A DNA stretch of 64,000 bases from Terana coerulea. Lineage: Eukaryota; Basidiomycota; Agaricomycetes; Polyporales; Phanerochaetaceae. Made by a program: the position numbers and the translations under genes. The stretch's first letter is position 1. Each line of letters begins with the position of its first letter. The stretch is from contig JAKOGH010000721.1 in NCBI GenBank assembly GCA_024811115.1, positions 434,001 through 498,000 of the forward strand, written 5' to 3'. The notes beneath the pieces are model-generated. The model was not told the DNA's origin and did no database searches. It saw nothing but the letters and a program-made list of their open reading frames with translations. Positions 13,288 through 23,139 of this stretch are shown in pieces.

Positions 13288-16045
13288 TCACCACAGAGGC
13301 TTGACAGCGTTCCACCCCCGAGCGCGCTCTTCCCAGTATCCTCCCACGTATTCCCATTGCTCCCCAACCTTCTTAAACCACCGAGGATCGCGTTCCTCGC
13401 CTTGCTTCCGCCGCTCTCGTTGCAGCTCCTCGACGCGAGCCTTCTCGTGCTCGGCTGAATCCAGGTCGCCTTCTTCCAGCGCCCGTATGTCGGGGCGCAG
13501 ACGTGAGTCTGTTGGAGGCAATTTGCCCGCCAAGTCCGGCGTGATTTCGTTCAGGGTTATACCGAAGGAGGTGAAACCGTAGTACTCCGGGGCATTCCTG
13601 GGGAAAGGGGCCATTCGCCATAGTACGCGGAGGTGGGACGAGTCAAGCTTCTGCGCGATTTGTTCGTCCCACTTCCCTTCTAGGTGTGAGACTGTCTTCC
13701 CCTCCGGTGAGTAAACAACACCGGTGACTTGGTTGGACACGCCGAAGTAGCCGCTCTCCTTGAACTCCAAGACGCATCGCGCCTGTGTGGTGTTGTTGTG
13801 GATGGTCATTTTCCCGCAATGCTCCAGATATTTAGTGCCCATCATCAAGTTTCGCATGAACGAAGAAGGCTTCGTCCTGTCCAGTTGTCCGTCAACCTCC
13901 TCAGCGTCTTCAGGTCCCGTGAACTGCTGCGTACCATTCGTAGTGATCCCTCCCAATTATAAGATGTGTACTTCCTTGTGGTATAATCTCTAGACTCTTC
14001 CCTATAATTGAGAAGACGGGCGGCTCAACATCGGGAGTTAGAAACCTCGGGCTTGACTTACCCCAGAACTTGGTTTTGCCACTAGACGTAGCATACAGCT
14101 CCCATCCTTCGCCGTCTGCGTGATAGGCCAAGACGACTGGGTTGTGACAGACTTTCTCCGCTATGAATCGCATGCGCGGGTCCTCAAATGTTTCTGCGAG
14201 CATAGGGTTGCTTGAAAATCCGATCTCAGCAACGTCAGATTTATAAAACAGAGGCTTACCTACAAGCCTTTCCTGCCGGATCTGTGCTTAGTGTTGGCGT
14301 ATCCTGAGACAGCGAATGCTGCGACGAAGCAGAGGCGTTCGACGGGGTCTTCCGCTTGGACGGCTTGGGAAAGGATATCATAATATTCCAGCTCCTCTGC
14401 CATGCGTTGCAAGAGAGAAAGGGGTTCATTGAACGACACCGGCAGAGCGACCTGGGCGAGGTCCTAAATATGTGATATACCGTCAGTTTCGCAAGACATG
14501 GATGTATTAGTGAGATAGCACCTTTCCGACGTTCTTCTTCAAGACAGTAAACAGGCTGCCTTCGTCGCCGACTGGAGGCGAAGGTAATTGAGTACGTCGG
14601 GTGATTTGCGTAGGTTGTGTATCTTCAATGGCCTCCTGCTTCAGCGGTTCGGCTGATGGCTCATGAATTTCAGTCGCTGTGACGTCTTGTTCTGAATCTG
14701 AATCAGACCCCCATGCGGTAGCCGACAAGTCCAAATCTGCCTCGGTGATGGTACCAGGGTTTGAATCCGTCACTGGACTGGTAACCTCAGAAAATTTGCT
14801 TGCTTGTCTCTCCTCACCAGGAGATTCGTCCAGGACAAATTCCTCTGCACCGTCTACGCTGTCAAATTCGGGGCATCAAACCACACGCTGCTCTCGCTTT
14901 GAGTACTCATTCGGTTCGACCTCCTTGAAGACCGACCATGCGTGCTATACGCAGACGGTGGAGGCGAATGTGATTCCTCTTCTTCCTCAGTGGCTGTTGC
15001 AAGTAGAGGTGACCCACGAAGTGCTGGCCCTTGTTCGGCGTAGGGATGTATGGCTTGCGCTAACGCCGAGTGCTGGTATTTCAATGACTTCAAGGCGGTT
15101 CCTAGTCGCTGCAAGGCTGGAGATGGCGTGGACGCACTGTGCACGCTATCGTGATGGCCTGCTTCGTCTGAGGAGGTTTCATGAGTCAAACCAGACGAGC
15201 CATGGAACGCTGAATGTTGGAAAAATTGAACACGAGAGACCAGGCAGCCATAGGGAATATCGACTACGCACTCTTACGGCCCTTGAACAGCGAGCGAACA
15301 GGTCCACTGTGATCCTTCATATGTTGACTGGACTTAGGGCTCAACGAATGTCTCCGCTTCGCGTCTTCTTCTTGCAACGCAGCAAAGGCATCTTGTAACT
15401 CGGTGATTGTCTACTAACACTAAGACCGTGGACCCAAGCTGATCATGATGCCACGTACGTTGCCAATCTCATCAACCAGATTTCCCGAACGACTGTAATA
15501 CCCCGCCTTTGGTATTGACCTGGTAGACCTGGATACCGACGACTTTCTCCCGATAGTTGCAGCATCCGGGGCTATATACATCCTACACGGTCAAAGGCGG
15601 TCAGAAATTTCCATGACCACACCAACGCAGAGCTTACCGGAAAGCCGACATCCACTTGGTAAAATCCTCGGTGCTCAGGCACTTTATGTGGAAGGTGGCA
15701 TTGCTAGAGTCGATGTGAATATCTTTCCGCCCTGCTGCACTGCTGATCGCTGCCTGCGTTAGGAGAATCTGGTCTCGTGCGGTCTGTCCAGGGTGGAATG
15801 AGTAGGAGAGGATCCCGGACTTGTGCAACGTGAAGTAGCGACGGGCGAATCCTGTATGACCTGCGCTGAGCATAACACTACCCACCGTGCAGTGGACGTG
15901 TCATACCTTGCATCTTCTTCCGTCTTTTCTTGAGGACCCATCCTTCTACGATAATTTCGTCATGCTGGCTGGCCTGCGTTGCCAGAGGCTGCGCTGCGGC
16001 CAGCGAGGCGTCCAACGAGGCTCTCAAGCTGGCGGGGTGCTGCAT
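13288..16045 (-). CDS. Oxysterol-binding protein-related protein, Osh3-like
   Basis: A lipid-transfer protein of the OSBP/Osh family acting at membrane contact sites. The model starts with MQHPASLRAS at 16045; an in-frame stop lies just upstream. A PH domain follows (EGWVLKKRRKKMQ, then RRYFTLHKSGILSYSF and FTKWMSAFR near 15640-15940). A low-complexity linker contains an FFAT-like motif, VWFDAPE, near 14870-14890, expected to bind ER VAP proteins. The C-terminal ligand domain includes EKVCHNPVVLAYHADGEGWE near 14110-14160, a changed form of the family signature EQVSHHPP, and ends GGYWEERARGWNAVKPLW. The frame breaks at a run of four G (14870-14873) inside the FFAT-like motif; one extra base restores the acidic stretch EFDSVDGAEEFVLDES. 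This is more likely a base-call error than a true break. Confidence 0.85.
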
Positions 16046-16523
16046 TTGTGCGACAGGAGGTCCGAGAGGTCCGAGGGGTTATGGGTATACTTGTGGGCGA
16101 TAGAATAATGTAGTTAAGAATATCAAAGACTTGGTAGTGTATGTGTTCGTCAATGAGAGTGGTCCATGATCTCGAGTGGATATGGTTGCAAGATGATTGC
16201 ACTGCCGAGAAAGGCGCAAAGCTCTGGCTCAGAGCACACCGGATCAAGCGACGGGCGGGACGTTCTCATTTGGACTACAGCCATCGTCCAGCACTATTGC
16301 TAATTGCTGCGGAAATTCACGCACTCCTTCGAATAAAATGACTGGATTTACAGTAGTACAGAGCGCAGAAAACCGAGGAAACAAGAAGCGGTATATCGGC
16401 AATAGCTTAACAAAGTCGTCAGGGGAGATGTCGAAGAGTGGGATATGGGAGCTCCGAAATATGAACGCTAGAGTACCGGAGAGCAATGATGTGTTGTGTC
16501 CAGAGGTGGTGAATGACCAACGT

Positions 16524-17483
16524 TCAGCAGCTGCAGCCATAGTTCTGTGAGCTCTCGGCGTCGATCCGGATGGGATCCGGATAGTCAACGTATCTGACCG
16601 CACGAGTCAGTTTGCGTACTCCCAAGACGGCCAAGAAGTGTACATACAGTTGCTCCTCGGCTTCCTGCTGAAGCGCGTTCTTCGCGACTGTCTGGAAGGC
16701 CTGTTCAACATTAATAGCTTCCTTAGCGGAAGTCTCAAAGTATGGGATGTTGCCTTTCGACTGGCACCAGGTCATGGCGCGCTTCTGGGTAACCTAGCAA
16801 GTCACAATAATCTGCTTGAATGGTTGTTTGTGTTTGCGCTACGAGGACGGCGCACCTGTCTCTTGTTCTCCTCGACATCAATCTTGTTCCCGAGGACCAC
16901 GAACGGGAAGTTCTCGGGGTCATGTGGACTCGCCTGAATGAGGAACTCGTCGCGCCAACTGTCAAGAGTCTCGAATGACTTCGAGCTGTTGACGTCGTAG
17001 ACGAGTACACAACAGTCTGCGCCACGGTAGAATGCAACACCCAACGACTGGAAGCGCTCCTGACCAGCGGTGTCCCATAACTACACCCGAGTCAGAATGG
17101 CTCGAGGAGTGATGTAAAGGGATTCACCTGCATAGTCACTAGTCGGTCATCGACCATCACCTCCTTCGTCAGACTGCCCATGCACGCATGTAAGTATCCG
17201 CACGCTCAATACTGTCGAAGCTTCACGCACAAGTCCGCACCGATCGTGGCCTTGTACTGGTTGCTGAACCGTTTGTTGACATACTGGTTCATAAGCGAAG
17301 TCTTGCCGACACTAAATTATGAAACGAATAGGCAGCTTAGTATGACTAGCATGGTAGACAACCCGCGCAGCAGTTGCGTACCCGCTATCACCCAGAATGA
17401 TGACCTGTGCAGGTTGCAACTTTAGCCAATAAATCCGAATAAATACAGCAGAGCAGGCTGACCTTGAGCAGAACTCGTCCCAT
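16524..17483 (-). CDS. ypt7: Rab7-type small GTPase Ypt7
   Basis: This GTPase controls fusion at the vacuole and late endosome, including autophagosome-vacuole fusion. The start MGRVLLK lies at 17483, with a short first exon. G motifs are visible across exons: [13 protein letters not shown] (P-loop), effector region [43 protein letters not shown] in the NKxD position, and FETSAKEA. The C-terminus is SSQNYGCSC, a CxC end that receives two geranylgeranyl groups. The last intron joins EEQLY to [10 protein letters not shown] using a GTATGT donor near 16640. The length of about 200 residues is normal for Rab7. It is head-to-head with Atg16, 226 bases apart, and both act in autophagy. Confidence 0.95.
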
Positions 17484-17709
17484 GATAGATGTTCGTGCGA
17501 GTAAAGAGACGTTATAGGCGTGAAAGAGCGTTTCAAGTCGTGGTCGTCGAGGTAGGAGTTGACTGTGGCTCAGGCGACTTACGCGGAGCTCGCAGGCGAC
17601 CGAATACGGCACGACGTGAAATTCAAACTCCGTCTCAATCCGTGTCTCCCACCAACACCCTCAAGTCAAAGCTGCAGCCAGGCCGCGGCTGCTCGGATAC
17701 AAGCCAGAC
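17484..17709. promoter_or_regulatory. Shared upstream region of ypt7 and atg16
   Basis: Only 226 bases lie between the two divergent start codons, so both promoters and 5' leaders must fit here. This is inferred from gene positions; no factor site was identified. Confidence 0.5.
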
Positions 17710-18708
17710 ATGGGCGAACCGTCGTGGCAGGAGACGTTGAGGCTCAGGCTCGTGGAGAGAAATGCAAAGGAGTCTGCGTATGCCCCCATCATCGAGCAAT
17801 GTAAGTACATGCGCTGAAGCGTGCTGTCTCTTGACTCTGGCTAGGCACCATCCTGATTCCGTTTGCTGGACGCTGAAAAGACCGCAGACTGGCGCAACAG
17901 ACTAAGCTGCTGAAAGAACGAAATGCATCCTTACTGCGAGCTATGGGCACTGCGCGGGCGAACCCGAGCAGCTCGACCGTATTCGTGCCGGGCACAGGTG
18001 AAGAGTGAGTCGCGACTCATTACGCTCAAGTCCAAGCTAAACCTGTCTGCAGTAACCCAGTAAGGGCTGCATACATTACATCGCTTGAGTCGCAGATATC
18101 GTCTCTCCGCGATGAGCTCGCCACGGTGTACAAGACCCAAGGGCAGAATGCGCAGAGGCTACTTGCCATGACCGAGACGCTCCGGGAGAAGGAGGAGTTC
18201 TCGCGGATGGAGTCAGAGAATCTGCGGAGAAGCAGAGACGAAATCGCAGTATTGCGACGCAGGGTTGACCAACATAGCGAGCTCATGGCAGAGAAGGATC
18301 GAACCGCGCAGGTGAGTCGCTTCCGAGCTCTGCGCGATCTATGCCAACCCCCAACTATGCTAGATTCTTCACGATGAGATCAACACGCTGCAGCTCGAGT
18401 TGGGCCAGATTGATGAACGCAACCAGACATTAACCAAGGACAACGCGAAGCTGCTGCAGCGGTGGTTAGACGCTAAGCAGGCGGAGGTCAATAAGATGAA
18501 CGAGGTCAATGAGTTCTATGAGGACATGCAATCGAAGAAGCAAGCGGCCAAAGTGTCAGGCAATGCCGATGGCCTAGACGTCCCGCTCTCTCCATCTCAG
18601 CATCAGTCGGGAAACGGGGAGTCCAAGAGGAGCTCGGGGTCAGCGACGACGAAGGATGGGACACCGTCTCCCACGGGGAAGGACCTGAAGCTGACGCCGA
18701 ATGGCTAA
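17710..18708 (+). CDS. atg16: Autophagy protein Atg16, coiled-coil, without WD40
   Basis: Atg16 binds the Atg12-Atg5 conjugate, dimerises, and places it on the growing phagophore to direct Atg8 lipidation. The N-terminal helix MGEPSWQETLRLRLVERN matches the Atg5-binding segment. A long coiled coil follows (SLESQISSLRDELATVYK, then HSELMAEKDR and LQLELGQIDERNQTLTKD), and the family hallmark KLLQRWLDAKQAEVNKMNEV ends the helix. A Ser-rich tail closes the protein, with no WD40 domain, as in yeasts and most fungi. Three short introns are evident, including one after IIEQ (GTAAG donor near 17800). The start at 17710 gives the conserved N-terminus directly. Its neighbour Ypt7 works later in the same pathway. 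Confidence 0.9.
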
Positions 18709-19511
18709 TAGTGGATGAGTGAAGTGTTTGTGCTACTATTACTGTATGATTTAGACATCACCTTTTGCTCTTCTCCACCGCATACCCAGAACGCAGATAT
18801 CCCCTTATTCCTGACTTAACACTCTATGTCGTTGGATTTTGCCGGTTCCACCGCTCATCGCTGTTTCTTCATGTCACTAATTATTTTGCTGAACAGAGTG
18901 CTCCGCTTTCGTATACCCACAATTATGAATCTACACCCCTCGGGTTCCATCCTGACTATTTCCGAAGCATGGGCCCCTTTGAGGAGAAATCTGCGCCTGA
19001 AGGCATGATGATCCTGATGGCTACACGCCGTCGTAGAACTTCAAACTAACGCCAAGTATGCACCAGCAGCTTCATATCTCTTTTACTGCGTAACTGGACT
19101 CAGGCTGTGCGAACTCACAACGCTTAGACTCGCAACTCGGGGTTGAAGCTATGGCATTTGGGCCTCGAAGGAGGTGCACCGTGTCCAGTCGGGCGAGATG
19201 CGCTTCACCGGGCCGTACCCCGCGCGAGGGTCTTCTCTGCACGTCTCGCCGAAAGTGGAAGCGTGCCCACCAAAAGAGGCAAGTAAACTTACCATATACT
19301 GCAGCAGCCGTCAGCCTCTGTTTTTCGACGGTTGAAAAGGCGGCGGACGACGGTAGCCCTCCCTCCATCCTGCCTTCACCACCCACCACCACCTCCGCAG
19401 CCTTTCGCCCGCAGGAACATCTCTATCTTTCAACCCGCACGCTCGCTTTGTCTCTCGACCTACTCTACTCGACTACTCGACTACACCCAACCGTACAGCA
19501 CATCAGCAACC
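18709..19511. other. Intergenic region, no gene seen
   Basis: About 800 bases between Atg16 and the first Gly-rich secreted protein. Open frames on the plus strand around 18765-19049 lack conserved motifs. The last 150 bases are pyrimidine-rich (runs of CTCC, CCACC, CTCGACTACTC), as in the leaders of strongly expressed fungal genes. Confidence 0.5.
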
Positions 19512-20378
19512 ATGCGCAGCCCTGCCGTCGTCGTCTTCGGTTTCGTCGCCGCCTCGGCTCTCAGCCCCGTCGTCCTCGGGTCGCCGATCCCCGTTCACCC
19601 CAGCACGTTCGTCGCGCCCGCTGACTACCACAAGGTCCCGAGCGGCGGCCTCGCCTCGCGCGGTCTTGGCTTCCTCAACGACATCTTTGCCCGCGCCGAC
19701 GACTCGGGTCCCACGCACGCGCAGCCCAAAGTTGGCACATTCATGGGCTACACAGTCCCGTATGTTTTTAGCGCGTGTATGCATGTCTCCCTTACTCATC
19801 GCGAGCATACACAGCGTTCCAAGGGATATCTGGCAGAGGAGCGCCACTCATTTCGTACAGGGCTACCGAGTTCCCAACTCGTGAGTGTAACCCACACGGA
19901 ACGTCCATTCACTCCTGACCACGCATCCCTTAGGGCCCCTTCCAAGCGTCTCGACGACGGTCAGACCACCGGCGGTAACGCCCACACCGGTACTGCCGGC
20001 GCCGTCGACGGTGGCAGCGTCGACGCTGGAGACAACGGCGGCATGCCCGTGCTCATGAACGTCCACTCGAACAACGCCGGCACCGGAGGAAGCTCTGACA
20101 CCGGCTGCGCTGCTGGTGGCAAAGGTGAATCCGGGGGCAACGCGTCGTCTGGCGACAGCGGCACCGCTACCGGTGGCCAGGTGCGCGGCTCCGGCGGCAT
20201 GGTCAACATGGATTCCAGTAAGTTCTCGTCACCCTTTGGTATGTCGTCGTAGACTCACGGTCCATTCGCAGACAACGCGGGTAGCGCTGGCGAATCTTCG
20301 TCCGGCTGCGCTGAAGCTGGGTACTCGAAGGGTGAAGGCATGAACTCCCAGGGCGGTGAAACCGCTCCTCCTGCGTAG
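19512..20378 (+). CDS. Secreted Gly/Asn-rich repeat protein, copy 1
   Basis: Not a family I can name. The Met at 19512 opens a signal peptide (MRSPAVVVFGFVAASALSPV) nearly identical in its first residues (MRSP) to copies 2 and 3. A unique middle part follows, with VPRDIWQRSATHFVQGYRVP in its own exon, then a dibasic SKR followed by LDDGQTTGGNAHTGTAG, the start of the Gly/Asn/Ser repeats. Later repeats (GGNASSGDSGTATGG) are joined across an intron at DS|N near 20217, the same codon context used in the other copies. The protein ends GGETAPPA. It is rich in Gly, Asn, Ser and Thr, acidic, with two or three Cys. It is the most diverged of three neighbours and is probably secreted or wall-associated. 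Confidence 0.7.
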
Positions 20379-20986
20379 AGTAGCTCTTCATATAGTTGTG
20401 TTTCTATGTCATAAGTCTCCTCTTTCTCGTGGATGCGTCGGAGTCCGGATATGAACGCTATAGTGCACCAGATTCGGGTCAACCGGTATCCAAATGCAAC
20501 TTTGGCCGGTATGTATGTGGTCAGCTCAGCGACTTACACGCAGACCATCCACCAAAGGGACGGCTCTGACGGAAGTAAAAGTATACAGAAAAAGGAAAGA
20601 AGTAAATGAAAGTTGGCTGCGGAGGCCATATAAACCCGATGCGCTCGAAGAGAACTTTTGCATGGCGTTCGAGGAGATGTCATTTTCCTGCGTAAGAAAA
20701 ATAAAGGAAGAAGGCGTTAAATGTCACTGGAATACGCACATACGCCAAAATGCACGTTGAAGTTACACCGTCGAGATTTGGACAATATCATGCGCACGTA
20801 CGTAACAAAATGTGGGCTCCGAGTCGAAACAACCGGAGGGAAACTTGTACGATAACCTCACATTCATTCACCCAATATCTTATCAACATCGTGCAAGATT
20901 TACTCAACCGACACGCCGACTCCAATGAGAGTGAATGTGTTAATAGTGTAGTACGTGTACATGTCCATCCAACCAGTTAGTCGACA
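20379..20986. other. Intergenic region between convergent repeat-protein genes
   Basis: About 600 bases between the 3' ends of copies 1 and 2. It is A-rich on the plus strand around 20570-20720. No gene, RNA or repeat was recognised. Confidence 0.5.
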
Positions 20987-22143
20987 TTACGCAGCATCTC
21001 CGCCCTGAGCAGTTCCCGTAGTCGAATCCATACCGTCTCCGCCGACATCTGCAATATCATGTTAACCCAGGATAGTTCAACTACATTTGCGGAATACTCA
21101 CTGCTCATACCGGCGTTACCGATGGAACCGCCCTCGTTGTAAACGCTGCCACCGCGAGTAGGGCCGGAATAGCCAGAGTACGCGTTGCCGCCAGGTCCCT
21201 TGCCGTCTCCGTTACCACCGTCGGCGTCACCGGTGGTCGACGTTCCAGCGGCATTCGCGATGTCTGGAGTGAGAGTTCAGTCAGAATATGCGGATCGCAA
21301 AACGGTAACGTCACTCACTTGATGCACCATCGTTCGTGATGGTAGCGTCATCGTCAGCCTCGTTTACGACGTTGCCACCTCCAGTGTTACCAGAAGAACC
21401 GGTGTACGCATTACCGCCGGCGGTGCGGGCGTCGGTAGCACGCTTGCGCATCGCGTCACCACCCATCGCGGCGCCGCTTTCAGAAGCGTTACCCTCGCCA
21501 CCGACGTCTAAAACTCGACGTCAACGCCGATACGTGAACACCGAGAGACGTACTCACTCGAGTCAGCCGTGTTGTCAATGGCGCCTCCGCTGTTGGAAAC
21601 GCTACCGCCGCGCGCAGGTCCAGTAGCACCGGTGTACGCGTTGCCTCCGGGGCCACGTCCCTGGCCTGAGCCACCGTCGGCATCACCAGACTGAGAGGCA
21701 CCGGCGGTACCAGCAGCATCTAGTAACCAAGATAAGTGGAGTGGAGTAATGAATATATATTATATCTTACTGGAAGCGTCGTTGGTGACAGTGTTGTCAG
21801 GGTCGTCCTCGCCGTTGTTCACAATGTTACCACCGCTGGAGTCGCTGCTACCGCCAGAGTACGCGTTACCGCCGGCGGTGCCGTAGTCGAGAGCGCGCTT
21901 GTCGTGCTTGTGCTTCTTGTGGGAGTTTTCGTGGGCTAACGTGAGTGGCTTGGCCACATCGGGCTCGTCGCGGGCGCCGACATGAGGACTAGAAGCTTCC
22001 CCCGCCGGAATGGGGGCAGCCGCAGCGGGGCCTGGGAGGTGGGGAAGGAAGGCGGTACTGGGGACGTTGGGGGCCGATGCGGGAGCGGCGGAGCTGACTG
22101 CAGCAGCGGCGAAGAGACCGAAGGCGATGACGGGGCTACGCAT
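20987..22143 (-). CDS. Secreted Gly/Asn-rich repeat protein, copy 2 (intact)
   Basis: The intact, most regular member of the local family. The signal peptide is MRSPVIAFGLFAAAAVSSAA, followed by an Ala/Pro-rich spacer and a His/Lys stretch (HENSHKKHKHDKR) ending in a Lys-Arg pair. Repeats then alternate between type A (TAGGNAYSGGSSDSSGGN..) and type B (GPGGNAYTGATGPARGGS..). Exons are 21771-22143, 21558-21719, 21319-21507, 21102-21263 and 20987-21048. All four introns are phase 1, within an S|N codon pair, so each repeat sits on its own symmetric exon; exons 2 and 4 are both exactly 162 bases. A second dibasic site, MRKR, precedes ATDARTAGGNAYTG. It ends AQGGDAA. There are no Cys in the repeats and no enzyme motif. 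Function unknown; secretion is inferred from the leader. Confidence 0.8.
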
Positions 22144-23139
22144 GTTGACCGAGGAGGGGCGGACTTGACGATTAAAAAGATAGTACTGTACCGAAGAGAT
22201 GAGAGAGAAAGAGAGAGATGGGGGAATTGCTGCCCGCGGGCTCAGACTTTATATGCGGCGAGCAGAGTTTCACATCCCGCAAGGTCTTCTCGAGCACTCG
22301 GGTGCCCATCGTGGAACAGATTGGGACAACTTGCCTGATTTGGGACGTTCGCTGCTTCTTTGGGAATGAGGCGCGGGAGCGTTTTGGGCGTCTGGATCGG
22401 GGCAGCCCGGGGCAACGCTGGGGCTGCTTTGCACGATGACGACGCGTCTTCGAAGGAGTCAAGACCGCGACGTCTGTCAACTCGCTGCGGTCTGCAGAAC
22501 TACGCCGGATTGTCTTTGCGCCCTTCCCGACTCAGAGCCCTGCAGGATGCATGCGATCGTGCGACTCGGGCCTCCCACCGGTGTGGTTCAGCCTCCAGCA
22601 AAGTCAGAGGGACGCTGACTTCGGAGTGACGATTATATCCATGATTTGTGCGACTACCTTTGCAGAGGGGAAACGGCGAGGCAACTGCTGGCACTGTCGC
22701 CTTCGACATCTGCATCCAGCGGTGAGTTTTCTCAACATGATCGCAAGCACCGTTGCTTACTTACCTGGCCATGAAATCGGCAGTGGTTGTTCTGCCACGA
22801 TCTGCCGAGGACCTCGACCGGCCTGTAGCTTTGTGCCGCTTGGCGCAGTGACGAAAGGTGGAAGCAGTCGCTGTGGAGGTTCGAGCGAAGCTCACGCCAC
22901 GTGGGCAGGAAGAACTTGAGCAGACGCTTTTGGCAAGGGCATCCCTCGGAATGGCAACTGTTCTGCATTCGTCGTCGATGTTCAGCCAAGTGCACGAGAA
23001 GACGTGTCGGGGCACGAATCCATGGCTGAGCGTATATAAAGGCCACCCCCGCCGTCAGTCTGTCGTCCATCGTCTCTCTTTCTTCTCTCATTCTTTCTTT
23101 ACAGTACTTTTCTTCTAATCTTCGCCACCGCCCTTCAAG
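22144..23139. promoter_or_regulatory. Divergent promoter region of repeat-protein copies 2 and 3
   Basis: Each gene has a TATA box about 100 bases before its ATG: minus strand TATAAA at 22248-22253, and plus strand TATATAAA at 23033-23040. The two leaders are alike when read from their own strands. Both have a CTCTCTTTC..CTCTCAT pyrimidine tract, then ACAGTACT, TCTTTTTAATC or TTCTTCTAATC, and a C-rich stretch before ATGCGTAGCCCCGTCATCGCC. The interval is therefore an inverted duplication whose outer arms have stayed similar while the roughly 780-base centre has diverged. No gene was recognised in the centre. Confidence 0.65.

Noticed and set aside
19332..19511. Upstream extension of repeat-protein copy 1
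   Set aside because: The frame is open, but it encodes Arg/Pro-rich leader-like sequence; the ATG at 19512 gives the same MRSP signal peptide as the paralogues.
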